Positions 6,876 to 14,391 of a stretch of DNA of 39,316 nt are shown here, piece by piece. The position numbers and the translations under genes were made by a program. How positions within the stretch are numbered: position 1 is the first letter of the stretch; every line of letters starts with the position of its first letter. The stretch is from JAKAQB01 sp027320105 (GTDB lineage Bacteria > Actinomycetota > Acidimicrobiia > Acidimicrobiales > Palsa-688): NCBI GenBank assembly GCA_027320105.1, contig DAHVMA010000095.1, positions 1 to 39,316 of the forward strand. Reading direction: 5' to 3'. A model generated the notes under the pieces. The model saw only the letters and a list, made by a program, of their open reading frames with translations, ran no database searches and was not told the DNA's origin.

Positions 6876-8852
6876 TCAGTCAAGCGGCGGGTCGAGCGTC
6901 CCCACCCAGAGCCGGTCGCGGGCGGCGGTCATCGCCGCGAACCGCAGCTGGCGCTCGTAGCGGACCTGCTCGGGGTTGTGCACGGCTCGCAGCGGTTCCC
7001 CGGCCGGCAGGTACACCGCAGCGAAGACCCGGCCGCGCGCCGCCGACACCGTCCCCACCTCGAGGGCGTCGCCCGGGACGGGCCCGCGCCCCAGGCTGGC
7101 GACGGGGAGCCCCTCGCTGCGCAGGAGGCGGCGGTAGTGCTCCGCCGCCCGGTCTGTGTGGCACAGCACGGCGAGGTCGCCGACCCCCTCCGCCAGGTCC
7201 TCGCGGAGGCGGAGCAGCAGGCGCCGGTCGTGGGTCTCCCTGTCGGGGGCGAGGTCGTGGCGGACGGGCTTGCCGTCGTGTCCGGGGACGTCGCCGGCCA
7301 CGACCAAGGGGACCTCGGGCTCCTCGTCCGGCGCCGGCACCACGGCGACGGCGGCCTCGAGCAGGCGCCCGTTGTCGCGGTAGACGTTGCGCATCACCGT
7401 GGAGCGACCGCCCACGTCCACCCCGGCCTCGTCGAGCCGCACCGCCCCGAGCTCGGAGGTGGCGGCGCAGTCGCCTACGAGCATGAGCCCGTCGCTGCGG
7501 TCGCCGACGAGGGCGTGCAGCAGCTGCAAGCCGGTGAGCGGCAACTCGCCGATCTCGTCGGCGATCACGGCCCGGTACGGCGGCGCCGGCGGCCGCTCCC
7601 GCACGCAGTCACGGGCCAGGCGGACCACGTCGTACCAGTCCTGCAGGTCCCGGCGGGTGAGCTCCTCGGTGTAGGCGAGGTGCAGCTCCCACACGCCCCG
7701 CCGCCGGGTGCCGCTCAGCGGCACGGTCCGGCCGGGGCGCGCTGCGCGCCGGTACTGGTCGAACCGCTCGATGCCGCGCCCCTTTATGACCGTGCCGATC
7801 TCATCCCGCCAGTACCCGGGAGGGGCCCACGCCCCGAGGCCCGAACCTCCGAGGCGGTCCCACGCCCGCCGGAAGGCGGCGTCCAGCCCGAAGGGGTCCA
7901 CGTTGCAGGCGATGCCGCTGTCGGCGAGGACGCGGAGAGCGAACCCGTGGAAGGTGGCGAACTCGACCCGCCCCGTGGTGGTGGGGGACAGCCGCCGGTA
8001 CTGGGAGGCCAGCACGCCGACGAGCGCCCGCACCGGGGTCGTCACGAGCACCCGGCCGGGGTGGCGCTCGGCCAGGTAGGCGGCCCGGTGGAGGGCGACG
8101 ACCGTCTTGCCCGTGCCGGGCGCCCCCCGGATGAGGGCGGGGCCGCGGTAGCAGCGGCGGACGGCGCGCATCTGGTCGGCGTGCAACCCGGTCATCCACG
8201 GCTCGACAGGGCCGCCGGCGGCCACGCCGGTCAGGTCGAGCGGCCGGGGCGCCCAGGCACCGGAGGGGGCGTCGGCGACGGTCGCCGGCGGCGCCCCCGG
8301 CGGGCGGGGCTCGGCGACGGGGGTGCAGAACACCTCGGCGAGGTGCTCGAGCACCGCCGCCTGCACCGCCGCCTCGAGGCGGGCGCCGCGTGCGTGGAGC
8401 ACCTCGCCGAGCCGGTCCGCCCCGACCAGCCACACCCGTCCGAGCTCGACAACGGTGCCGCCCCCCTCCTCGGAGACGAGCAGCGGGCGGATCTCCCCCG
8501 GGGCGAGCCCGAGGGGGGCGAGTGCCTCCTCGACCTCGCCGGTGTGGCGCACCAGCCGCGCCACGGCGCCGTCCAACCCCTCGACCACGGCCGCGCCGGA
8601 CCGGTCGGGCCGCCAGTGCCACGCCGCCGGCTCGATCACCCACACCCCGCCGGAGGTGACCGCCATGTGGCTGCCGGGGCTCCGCCGGCGGGACGGGACC
8701 GCCGAGCAGGGGAGCCGCCGGTGCAGCGTCGGCACGGCGGCGGCGCGCAGCAGCACGGCCAGCTGCACCGTGGCGGTCCATCGCCGTTCGGGCGGGCGGT
8801 CGGGCTGCTCGCCGTGGACGGCGTCGGGGGGAGCGTCGTCGTCGAGAGGCAC
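6876..8852 (-). CDS. NERD-domain UvrD/Rep-like superfamily 1 helicase
   Basis: A 658-residue protein with a nuclease-related (NERD-like) N-terminus at about residues 40-110 (LHRRLPC, then SHMAVTSGGVWVIEPAAW) and a superfamily 1 helicase core. Motif I is GAPGTGKT (about residues 241-249), motif Ia follows as VLVTTPVRALVGVLASQY, and motif VI is like AAMTAARDRLWVG. Two motifs differ from the family: motif II reads VIADEIGEL where active relatives usually have DExQ, and the motif before the last reads TVSAARGRVFAAVYLP instead of the usual hKG[LM]E[FW] form. ATPase activity may be kept while DNA coupling is changed. The GTG at 8852 is chosen from an AGGAGG further upstream and from domain limits, and is uncertain. 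Context gives no partner. Confidence 0.75.
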   Translation of the reverse strand: MPLDDDAPPDAVHGEQPDRPPERRWTATVQLAVLLRAAAVPTLHRRLPCSAVPSRRRSPGSHMAVTSGGVWVIEPAAWHWRPDRSGAAVVEGLDGAVARLVRHTGEVEEALAPLGLAPGEIRPLLVSEEGGGTVVELGRVWLVGADRLGEVLHARGARLEAAVQAAVLEHLAEVFCTPVAEPRPPGAPPATVADAPSGAWAPRPLDLTGVAAGGPVEPWMTGLHADQMRAVRRCYRGPALIRGAPGTGKTVVALHRAAYLAERHPGRVLVTTPVRALVGVLASQYRRLSPTTTGRVEFATFHGFALRVLADSGIACNVDPFGLDAAFRRAWDRLGGSGLGAWAPPGYWRDEIGTVIKGRGIERFDQYRRAARPGRTVPLSGTRRRGVWELHLAYTEELTRRDLQDWYDVVRLARDCVRERPPAPPYRAVIADEIGELPLTGLQLLHALVGDRSDGLMLVGDCAATSELGAVRLDEAGVDVGGRSTVMRNVYRDNGRLLEAAVAVVPAPDEEPEVPLVVAGDVPGHDGKPVRHDLAPDRETHDRRLLLRLREDLAEGVGDLAVLCHTDRAAEHYRRLLRSEGLPVASLGRGPVPGDALEVGTVSAARGRVFAAVYLPAGEPLRAVHNPEQVRYERQLRFAAMTAARDRLWVGTLDPPLD

Positions 8853-9016
8853 GCTCGCTTTCTCGGCCGGCCTCCTGCGTCCCTTGACCCGCCCCTCGGC
8901 GGGGGCTCCCAATTTTCGGTAAGCGACGAGCGCCGCCGACCGCTCGGGGAGACCAGTTGCCGGGGAGGCCCCGTCGCCGGGCGTGAGGGTCCCGGCGCGG
9001 GGTCTTTCCCCTGGAG

Positions 9017-9220
9017 CTACCTGATGATCTGGCCGGCCTTCGCTACGTCGAAGGTGCCCCACCCGGTGGCCAGGTGCATTCGTTGGAGGTCGGTGCATTG
9101 AGAGGCCAAATCGGCCTCGAATCCCCCGAGCTTCCGGCACCGGTCACCGTAGGGGAAGCGAAGCCCTCGGGGTAGGGCGCCGGAGGCGTCCCCGTCGTCG
9201 TCACGCCGCGTCCGTAGCAT
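9017..9220 (-). CDS. Unrecognised small ORF (67 aa), doubtful
   Basis: An ATG-to-TAG frame of 67 residues. The second half (GGFEADLASQCTDLQRMHL, then ATGWGTFDVAKAGQIIR) looks like a real protein: mixed polarity, few Arg/Pro/Gly runs and codons ending in G or C. The first half is Arg/Asp-rich with more A/T at third positions. The ATG lies only 8 bases from the divergent GTG of the nuclease gene, so both cannot have normal promoters. It may be the 3' remnant of a lost gene or a small protein with a later start (ATG inside LQRMHL). No family is recognised and no function is proposed. Confidence 0.3.
   Translation of the reverse strand: MLRTRRDDDGDASGALPRGLRFPYGDRCRKLGGFEADLASQCTDLQRMHLATGWGTFDVAKAGQIIR
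9215..9220 (+). promoter_or_regulatory. -10 box TAGCAT of a leaderless nuclease mRNA
   Basis: TAGCAT lies 8 nt before the GTG at 9229, which lacks a ribosome site. Confidence 0.4.
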
Positions 9221-9228
9221 CTCGCCCG

Positions 9229-9735
9229 GTGCGTCCCCTCGACTTCGTGATCCTGGTGCTGGCGGCGGCACTGGCGGTGCTCGCGTGGGCGGTGGCGGTG
9301 CGGGCCCGCCTCGAGTTGCGGGCCCACCGGGCGCAGTACCGCCACACAGCCGACGATCTCCTTGCGGCGCGCCGTGACTCCCTCGCCCGCAGCCACGCCG
9401 TGGTGAGCGGCAAGGTGAGCGAGCACCTCAGCCCCCTGTTCCCTGCCTTCGCCGAGCAGTTCGACGCGCGAGACGCGCGGTTCCTCGGCAGCCCGGTCGA
9501 CTTCGTCGTGTTCGACGGCCTCGACCGTGGGGAGGTGGAGAGGGTCGTCTTCGTCGAGGTGAAGACGGGGGGCTCGGCGCTGTCGTCGAGGGAGCGTCGC
9601 GTCCGCGACGCCGTGGAGGCCGGACGGGTGGGATGGCAGGTGTTGCGCCTGCCGGGTCCCGTAGGGGGGGGACCGGCGACCGCGCCACTCGAGCCCGGGC
9701 GCCGCCCGCCGGCGGAGCCGCCGCCACGGGGATGA
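9229..9735 (+). CDS. Membrane-anchored Holliday junction resolvase-related endonuclease
   Basis: A 168-residue protein of the predicted endonuclease family distantly related to archaeal Holliday junction resolvases (Endonuc_Holl type). One N-terminal transmembrane helix (residues 5-25, LDFVILVLAAALAVLAWAV) is followed by a short basic coiled segment and then the nuclease-like core: FLGSPVDFVVFDGL, VVFVEVKTGGSALSSRERRVRDAVEAGRV. The Asp in PVDF and the Glu-x-Lys in VEVKTG fit the PD-(D/E)XK metal site. The last 20 residues are Pro/Gly-rich. The GTG start has no ribosome site but a TAGCAT box 8 nt upstream. It is divergent from the helicase and converges on the CHAD gene with an 18-base gap. 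The true substrate of this family is unknown. Confidence 0.75.
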   Translation: MRPLDFVILVLAAALAVLAWAVAVRARLELRAHRAQYRHTADDLLAARRDSLARSHAVVSGKVSEHLSPLFPAFAEQFDARDARFLGSPVDFVVFDGLDRGEVERVVFVEVKTGGSALSSRERRVRDAVEAGRVGWQVLRLPGPVGGGPATAPLEPGRRPPAEPPPRG

Positions 9736-9753
9736 CGGCAACCGGGGCGGGGG

Positions 9754-11226
9754 TCAACCCCAGCGCGCCGCCGCCTTGCGAGCCCGCTCCCAGACATCCG
9801 GGAAGGTGGCGTCGGCGTCGAGGATCGACTGGCGCTCGCGCTCGGCGAGGAGGCCGTAGGTGTACCCGTTGTGGCCTGGGTTCACCCCGCGGCGCGTGCC
9901 CTCGGCGAGGAGGATCCTGCGGGAGACGACGGCGTCGTTGCGGTCCCCGAGGACCTCTTGGACGGCCTGGAAGCTCTTCTCCAGCCGGCGGGCGTCCTTG
10001 CCCGCCACCGGGCGGAGCGTCTCCGCGGCGTAACGCACCCGCTTGGCCTTCTTGCGCACCTCGTGGAGCAACAGGTCACGCTCCTGTGGGCCCGCCTGGC
10101 TGGCCTCGTCGACCAGCTGCCGGACCCGCCGCAGCTCGTGGCCGACGCAGAGACGGACTGCCTTGCGGTCGGCTGCCTTGCGGTCGGCGCCGGCCGTCGC
10201 GGGGAGGTACGGGGGAGCGGCGGCGAAGTCGTGGAGCGCGTCGACGAGGACACGGCAGCGCTCACTGTCGAGGGCATCGACGAGCTCCGTGCTCGCTGCG
10301 AGGCGCGTCTGGCGAATGCCGCCGGCGAGGTCTGCCCGCACCGCTCCGAGCTGCTCGTCGATGGGGACGGCGTCGAGGAGGGCGTCGTAGCGCGCTTCTA
10401 GCACCTCAGCGTCACGGACGCGGCCGAGGGCCTCACCCAGCCACTGCAGCTCGATCCGCAAGGCTGCCGTCGGCTCCGGCTCGAGCAAGGAGCGGAACGT
10501 CTGGAGCAGGCTGCGGAGGCGCCGAACGGCGACCCGGAAGTCGTGGATCGCCTCGGGCGCTTCGTCGCGCACGAGTAGGTACTGCTCCCCGAAGTCGGCG
10601 GTGAGGGAGCCAAGCCGTGCCCGCAGAGGATCCGACCGACCTGCTGGTTGACCGGCGCCGGTGTCGGCCAGCGCGAGGTCGAGCGGGAGCGCCTCGCGTG
10701 CCGGGCGGGCGCCGGCGGCCTCCAGCCGCGTGGCGACGGCATCGGTGAGCGCCTCGTCGGCGACCAGCGCCTCGAGCTGCAGGGACCGCCAGCGCAGCAC
10801 GTGGCCGTCGCCCAGGCGTTCGGCGACGCTGCGGTCGTCGGCGACCTCGATGAGAGGTCTTCCGTCCGCGTCGACGAGGGGAATGGCACTACGGTCGGTG
10901 TCGACGATCAACCGGGCCCGCAGCGGGCGCCCTCCGATCCAGCCGGTCACCATCTGGCGCAGGGCTGGCGGAGGGTGCTCGCCCGCTGTTGCGGGCTCGC
11001 GGTGCTCGGTGCTGGCGGTGGGGAGGCGGAGGAGCCAGTCGCCGCCCGCCCCACTCCGACGGCGGAGCACCACTCCAGCGGTGAGGAGCCGGAGGTCGTC
11101 GGTGTCGTAGTAGGTGACCAGCACCCGGACCCGGCGGACCGGCCCTGCCCCCAGCCGTCCGCAGCGCTTGGAGCGCAGCGCGGGGAGCGTGAAGCTCTCG
11201 TCCACCTCGAAGGTTCGTCGTTCCAT
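9754..11226 (-). CDS. CYTH and CHAD domain-containing protein
   Basis: A 490-residue two-domain protein. The N-terminal CYTH (triphosphate tunnel) part covers about residues 1-200: ERRTFEVDESFTLP, then YYDTDDLRLLTAGVVLRRR, GDWLLRLP, RLIVDTDRS and LIEVADD. The usual ExExK start motif is degenerate, so triphosphatase activity is uncertain. The C-terminal CHAD domain (about 208-490) is helical and His/Arg-rich: AIHDFRVAVRRLRSLLQTFR, LGRVRDAEVLEARYD and LLLHEVRKKAKRVRYAAE. CHAD domains bind inorganic polyphosphate. The protein is probably involved with polyphosphate granules (family knowledge). The ATG at 11226 directly precedes the CYTH start; an ATG 5 codons earlier is also possible. The neighbour across the spacer is the c-di-GMP protein, in divergent orientation. 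Confidence 0.85.
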   Translation of the reverse strand: MERRTFEVDESFTLPALRSKRCGRLGAGPVRRVRVLVTYYDTDDLRLLTAGVVLRRRSGAGGDWLLRLPTASTEHREPATAGEHPPPALRQMVTGWIGGRPLRARLIVDTDRSAIPLVDADGRPLIEVADDRSVAERLGDGHVLRWRSLQLEALVADEALTDAVATRLEAAGARPAREALPLDLALADTGAGQPAGRSDPLRARLGSLTADFGEQYLLVRDEAPEAIHDFRVAVRRLRSLLQTFRSLLEPEPTAALRIELQWLGEALGRVRDAEVLEARYDALLDAVPIDEQLGAVRADLAGGIRQTRLAASTELVDALDSERCRVLVDALHDFAAAPPYLPATAGADRKAADRKAVRLCVGHELRRVRQLVDEASQAGPQERDLLLHEVRKKAKRVRYAAETLRPVAGKDARRLEKSFQAVQEVLGDRNDAVVSRRILLAEGTRRGVNPGHNGYTYGLLAERERQSILDADATFPDVWERARKAAARWG

Positions 11227-11685
11227 GGTGGGGTCCACCATTCCGGGTCGGCCGTACCGAGGGCGGTCCTGGGCTCTGGCGACCAAGGCTAGGCGGTCCG
11301 CCATCATCGAGGAGGCGCCCGCGTGGGTGCCCATCTGGAGGCGAGCGTCACGGACGCAGGCGGCCGCTTCGGGCAGCCGCTCAGGCCCGTCCCAGCCAGC
11401 GCGTTCAAGCCCGGCGTGACCCGTGCCGATAGTGGAGATGGGGACGCCGGACCCAGCGCGCGGCAAGGCGAGGGCGAGGCGGGCTTCAGCTCTTCCGTGC
11501 AGCTCACAACAGGAACCGGGAAATCGGCAGTCGGCATGCGTTCCAGCACACTTGGCAGTTCCGTGGAACAAGGTTCGAACGACACGCTGCAGCGCGGCGG
11601 GGGCTCCGCGGATCCCGCTCGAGAAACCGGCCCTCGCAACGGCCTGCTCGCCGGCCTGCTCGCCAGGATCGGCGCTGCGTTCACG
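11227..11685. other. 459-bp divergent spacer upstream of the HD-GYP/GGDEF gene
   Basis: The plus frame stays open from a GTG at 11323 (with GGAGG at 11311-11315) into the next gene, but many codons here end in A or T, unlike real genes nearby, so I treat most of it as untranslated leader or promoter. It holds GTTCC-GT-GGAAC (11558-11569) followed by the 8-base palindrome GTTCGAAC (11573-11580), possible operator sites, and a perfect tandem 12-mer GGCCTGCTCGCC at 11641-11664. I looked for a c-di-GMP (GEMM) riboswitch and did not find its conserved core. Confidence 0.45.
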
Positions 11686-14361
11686 ATGCAATCGACCATC
11701 CCTCTCCGCGAGATCGAGCAGCGGCTGTGGCCCTGGCGCCTGATCGTGGGCCTCGTCTTCCTTGCCTCCCTCTTCCTGCCGGTCTCACGGGTCGAAGCCC
11801 TGCCGTTCGGGACAGCGGTGGCCTCCTACCTGCTTCTCTACTCGCTCCTCAGGATGAGCACGATCAGGTGCCCCGCGTTCTGCCTCCTCCTCTTCGCTCT
11901 CGACCTCGGCTTCGTCACCGCAGCGGCTTACTTCTCCGGCGGAGCGCAGAGCGTGTTCGCGTTCATGTACGTCTTACCGATCGCAGTGATGGCCGTGGCA
12001 CGAGGCACCCGGGCGGCCATCGTGCTGGCAACCGCGGCGATGCTGTTGCGCCTCGCCACCGCCGGCCCGCTCGCGCTCGGCAACGACGCGCCGAGGGACG
12101 CCTTCGCTCTCGTCGCGGTGCTCTACGGCGTAGCATTCGTGGTCGGCCGGAGCCACGCTGCGGTCGCGAAGGCCCAAACCGACCTCGCAAGAGGGCTTGT
12201 CGACCTGCACCGGGGTATGGCCGAGCTCTCCGGCGAGGGATCCGTCACAGGCGTGCTCGACCAGAGCGTGGCCCTCGCAACCAGGCTCACCGGCGCGACC
12301 TACGGCGCGATCTCCGTCTGGGACAGTGAGGGTGAGAGCGTCTATCTCTCCACCGCGGGCCTCGATCCTGCCCAAGCAGCCCGGCTCGGCAAGCCGCCCA
12401 CGAGATCGGGGCTGCTCGAGCGGGTGAGCGAGGCGTCCGACCCGGTCCGCATCGACGATGTCATATCCCTGGCGGCAAGGCAGGCGCTCCCCGACGGTCA
12501 CCCTCCGATCAAGAGCCTCCTCGAGGTGCCGTTCCCCTCCATGGGTGGCTGGAACGGCGCCTTCTACATGATCAACAAGAAGTCCTCCGGGCACTTCGAG
12601 CTGGCGGACGAGCACCTCGGTGAGATGCTTGCGGCCCACGTCGCAACAGCGGTAGCGAAGCGCCGGCTCGCGGAGAGCCAGCGCGAGATGCATGACGGCC
12701 TGCTCGAGATGCTCGTCAAGATCAGCGACGCCCGGGAGCACGCGCTCAGCGGTCACTCGGAGAGGGTGCGCAGGTACGCCCGGGGCATTGCCGAGGGGGC
12801 CGGGCTCGCAGGAGAAGATCTCGAGCTCGTCGCAACCGCAGGGCTCCTGCACGACATCGGCAAGATCGCGGTGCCGGAGCACATACTTGGCAAGCCCGGA
12901 CCCCTCGACGACGAGGAACGCTCGCTGATGATGAGCCATTCGGCGATCGGAGCAGAGATCGTTGCGCAGGCGGGGCCGCTCGGCCGGCTGGCTCCCCTCG
13001 TCCGCCACCATCACGAGCGCTTCGACGGCAAGGGCTACCCCGACGGCCTGGCAGGTGAAGCCATCCCCCTCGGTGCCCGGATCCTCGCCATCGCGGACGC
13101 GCTCGACGCGATGGCCAGCGACCGGCCCTACCGGCCGCGGCGGGGCATCGACGGCGCGCTGGCGGAGATCGCCCGCTCCGCGGGGTCGCAGTTCGACCCG
13201 GAGCTCGCCGCGCTCGTGCCGGCGGTCGTGGCGAAGGAGCTGGGGACGCGCCGCGAGGTGCGTACCGGAGCGCCGGCGAGGGACCAGCCGACCCTTGCCG
13301 AGCTGCACAGCAGCGTCCAGGCTGCCCGCTGGCGCCTTTTCACCCGGATGGCCAGCGAGATCGACGCCGTCGCCGACCTGCCGCGGCTGAGCGAGCACAT
13401 CTTGTCGCTGCTCTGCGAAGACCTGCCGGTGTCGGGGGGCATGCTCGGCGTGCTCGATGGCAGCGGGGAATCACTGGTGCTGATCGCCGAGAAGGGCGAT
13501 CTCACGCTCCTGCCGGTGGGCAGCGTGCTCCGGCGAGGGGTGGGAGTGCTCTGGGCGGTCTTCGAGAGCCGGGAGTCGCTCGTGGTGGACGACATCGTGG
13601 CCCACCCCCTCTATGCAGGCGTGCCGGGCACCAGGTCGGGAGCGGGGATCTACCTCCCCCTGGCGGCCGGCGACAGGATGGTCGGCGTCCTCGTCCTGCA
13701 CCGGCGCCTGGGGCAGACCTTCGGCGAGCAGGAGCGCGCCTACCTCGAGGCCGTAGCTGCCCCGGTGGCGGAGCTCCTGCTCGTCGCCAAGCTCCACGCC
13801 GACCTCGAGCAGGCAGCCATGACGGACTCGCTCACCAACGCCGGCAGCCGGCGCTACGGCTTGGAGCAGCTTGCCATGTCGTGCGCGCGGGCCGAGCGCA
13901 GCCAGAAGGGCTTCGCGGTGATCCTGCTCGATCTGGACGAGTTCAAGCAGATCAACGACACTTACGGCCACCAGGCAGGTGACGCCGTGCTGGGCGAGGC
14001 TGTCAGGCTCCTGCGAGAGCGCCTCCGGACGGGGGACCTGCTCGCTCGGTACGGGGGTGACGAGTTCATGGTAGTGACGAGCGAGGCTGAGACCGCGTCG
14101 CAGGCGGCAGCGCTGATCGAGCGCCTGGTGGAGAGGAGCCCGGTCGACCACCTCGTGATCGGGGGAAGATCCGTGCCCCTCCCCCCCTGGTCAGCGGGGA
14201 TGGCGACGTTCCCGGTCGACGGGAGCAGCGTCGACGATCTCCTCCGGGTTGCCGACAGCCGCCTCTACGCTGCCAAACGCGGGCGCGTCCAGCCACGCTC
14301 GCAGCGTCAGGCAGGGCCTCGGGTTCCCGGCGGGCACCGATCGGGTGTGGCCCGGCCCTAG
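11686..14361 (+). CDS. Membrane GAF / HD-GYP / GAF / GGDEF cyclic-di-GMP protein
   Basis: An 891-residue signalling protein. About residues 10-160 hold some six transmembrane helices. A GAF-like domain follows (about 186-325), then an HD-GYP phosphodiesterase domain with HDIGK at 389-390 (His-Asp) and HHERFDGKGYP at 442-452. Next come a second GAF domain (about 560-700) and a GGDEF domain with intact GGDEF at 790-794 and the inhibitory-site motif RTGD at 781-784. All motif residues needed for c-di-GMP breakdown and synthesis are present, so it may be bifunctional, with the GAF domains or membrane part choosing the activity (inference). The start is uncertain: the ATG at 11686 lies just before the first membrane helix, while a GTG at 11323 has the better ribosome site. 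Converges with an MFS gene. Confidence 0.85.
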   Translation: MQSTIPLREIEQRLWPWRLIVGLVFLASLFLPVSRVEALPFGTAVASYLLLYSLLRMSTIRCPAFCLLLFALDLGFVTAAAYFSGGAQSVFAFMYVLPIAVMAVARGTRAAIVLATAAMLLRLATAGPLALGNDAPRDAFALVAVLYGVAFVVGRSHAAVAKAQTDLARGLVDLHRGMAELSGEGSVTGVLDQSVALATRLTGATYGAISVWDSEGESVYLSTAGLDPAQAARLGKPPTRSGLLERVSEASDPVRIDDVISLAARQALPDGHPPIKSLLEVPFPSMGGWNGAFYMINKKSSGHFELADEHLGEMLAAHVATAVAKRRLAESQREMHDGLLEMLVKISDAREHALSGHSERVRRYARGIAEGAGLAGEDLELVATAGLLHDIGKIAVPEHILGKPGPLDDEERSLMMSHSAIGAEIVAQAGPLGRLAPLVRHHHERFDGKGYPDGLAGEAIPLGARILAIADALDAMASDRPYRPRRGIDGALAEIARSAGSQFDPELAALVPAVVAKELGTRREVRTGAPARDQPTLAELHSSVQAARWRLFTRMASEIDAVADLPRLSEHILSLLCEDLPVSGGMLGVLDGSGESLVLIAEKGDLTLLPVGSVLRRGVGVLWAVFESRESLVVDDIVAHPLYAGVPGTRSGAGIYLPLAAGDRMVGVLVLHRRLGQTFGEQERAYLEAVAAPVAELLLVAKLHADLEQAAMTDSLTNAGSRRYGLEQLAMSCARAERSQKGFAVILLDLDEFKQINDTYGHQAGDAVLGEAVRLLRERLRTGDLLARYGGDEFMVVTSEAETASQAAALIERLVERSPVDHLVIGGRSVPLPPWSAGMATFPVDGSSVDDLLRVADSRLYAAKRGRVQPRSQRQAGPRVPGGHRSGVARP

Positions 14362-14391
14362 CGGCTGTGGCTGGCGCCTGCAGCTCGACGG

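Larger units (their letters stand above)
8853..9228. other. 376-bp divergent spacer between helicase and nuclease genes
   Basis: This spacer contains a small minus-strand open frame (9017-9220, listed separately), a GAGGCC/GGCCTC hairpin with a 5-nt loop at 9102-9118, two copies of GGTGCATT (9073-9080 and 9092-9099) and a short AT-richer patch near 8911-8925. The TAGCAT at 9215-9220 probably serves the nuclease gene. No known RNA or mobile element is recognised. Confidence 0.4.

Noticed and set aside
11573..11580. GTTCGAAC as a tRNA T-arm
   Set aside because: No paired T-stem, acceptor stem or anticodon arm surrounds it.
11227..11685. Possible cyclic-di-GMP (GEMM) riboswitch before the c-di-GMP gene
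   Set aside because: I looked for the conserved GEMM core and tetraloop-receptor sequences and could not find them.
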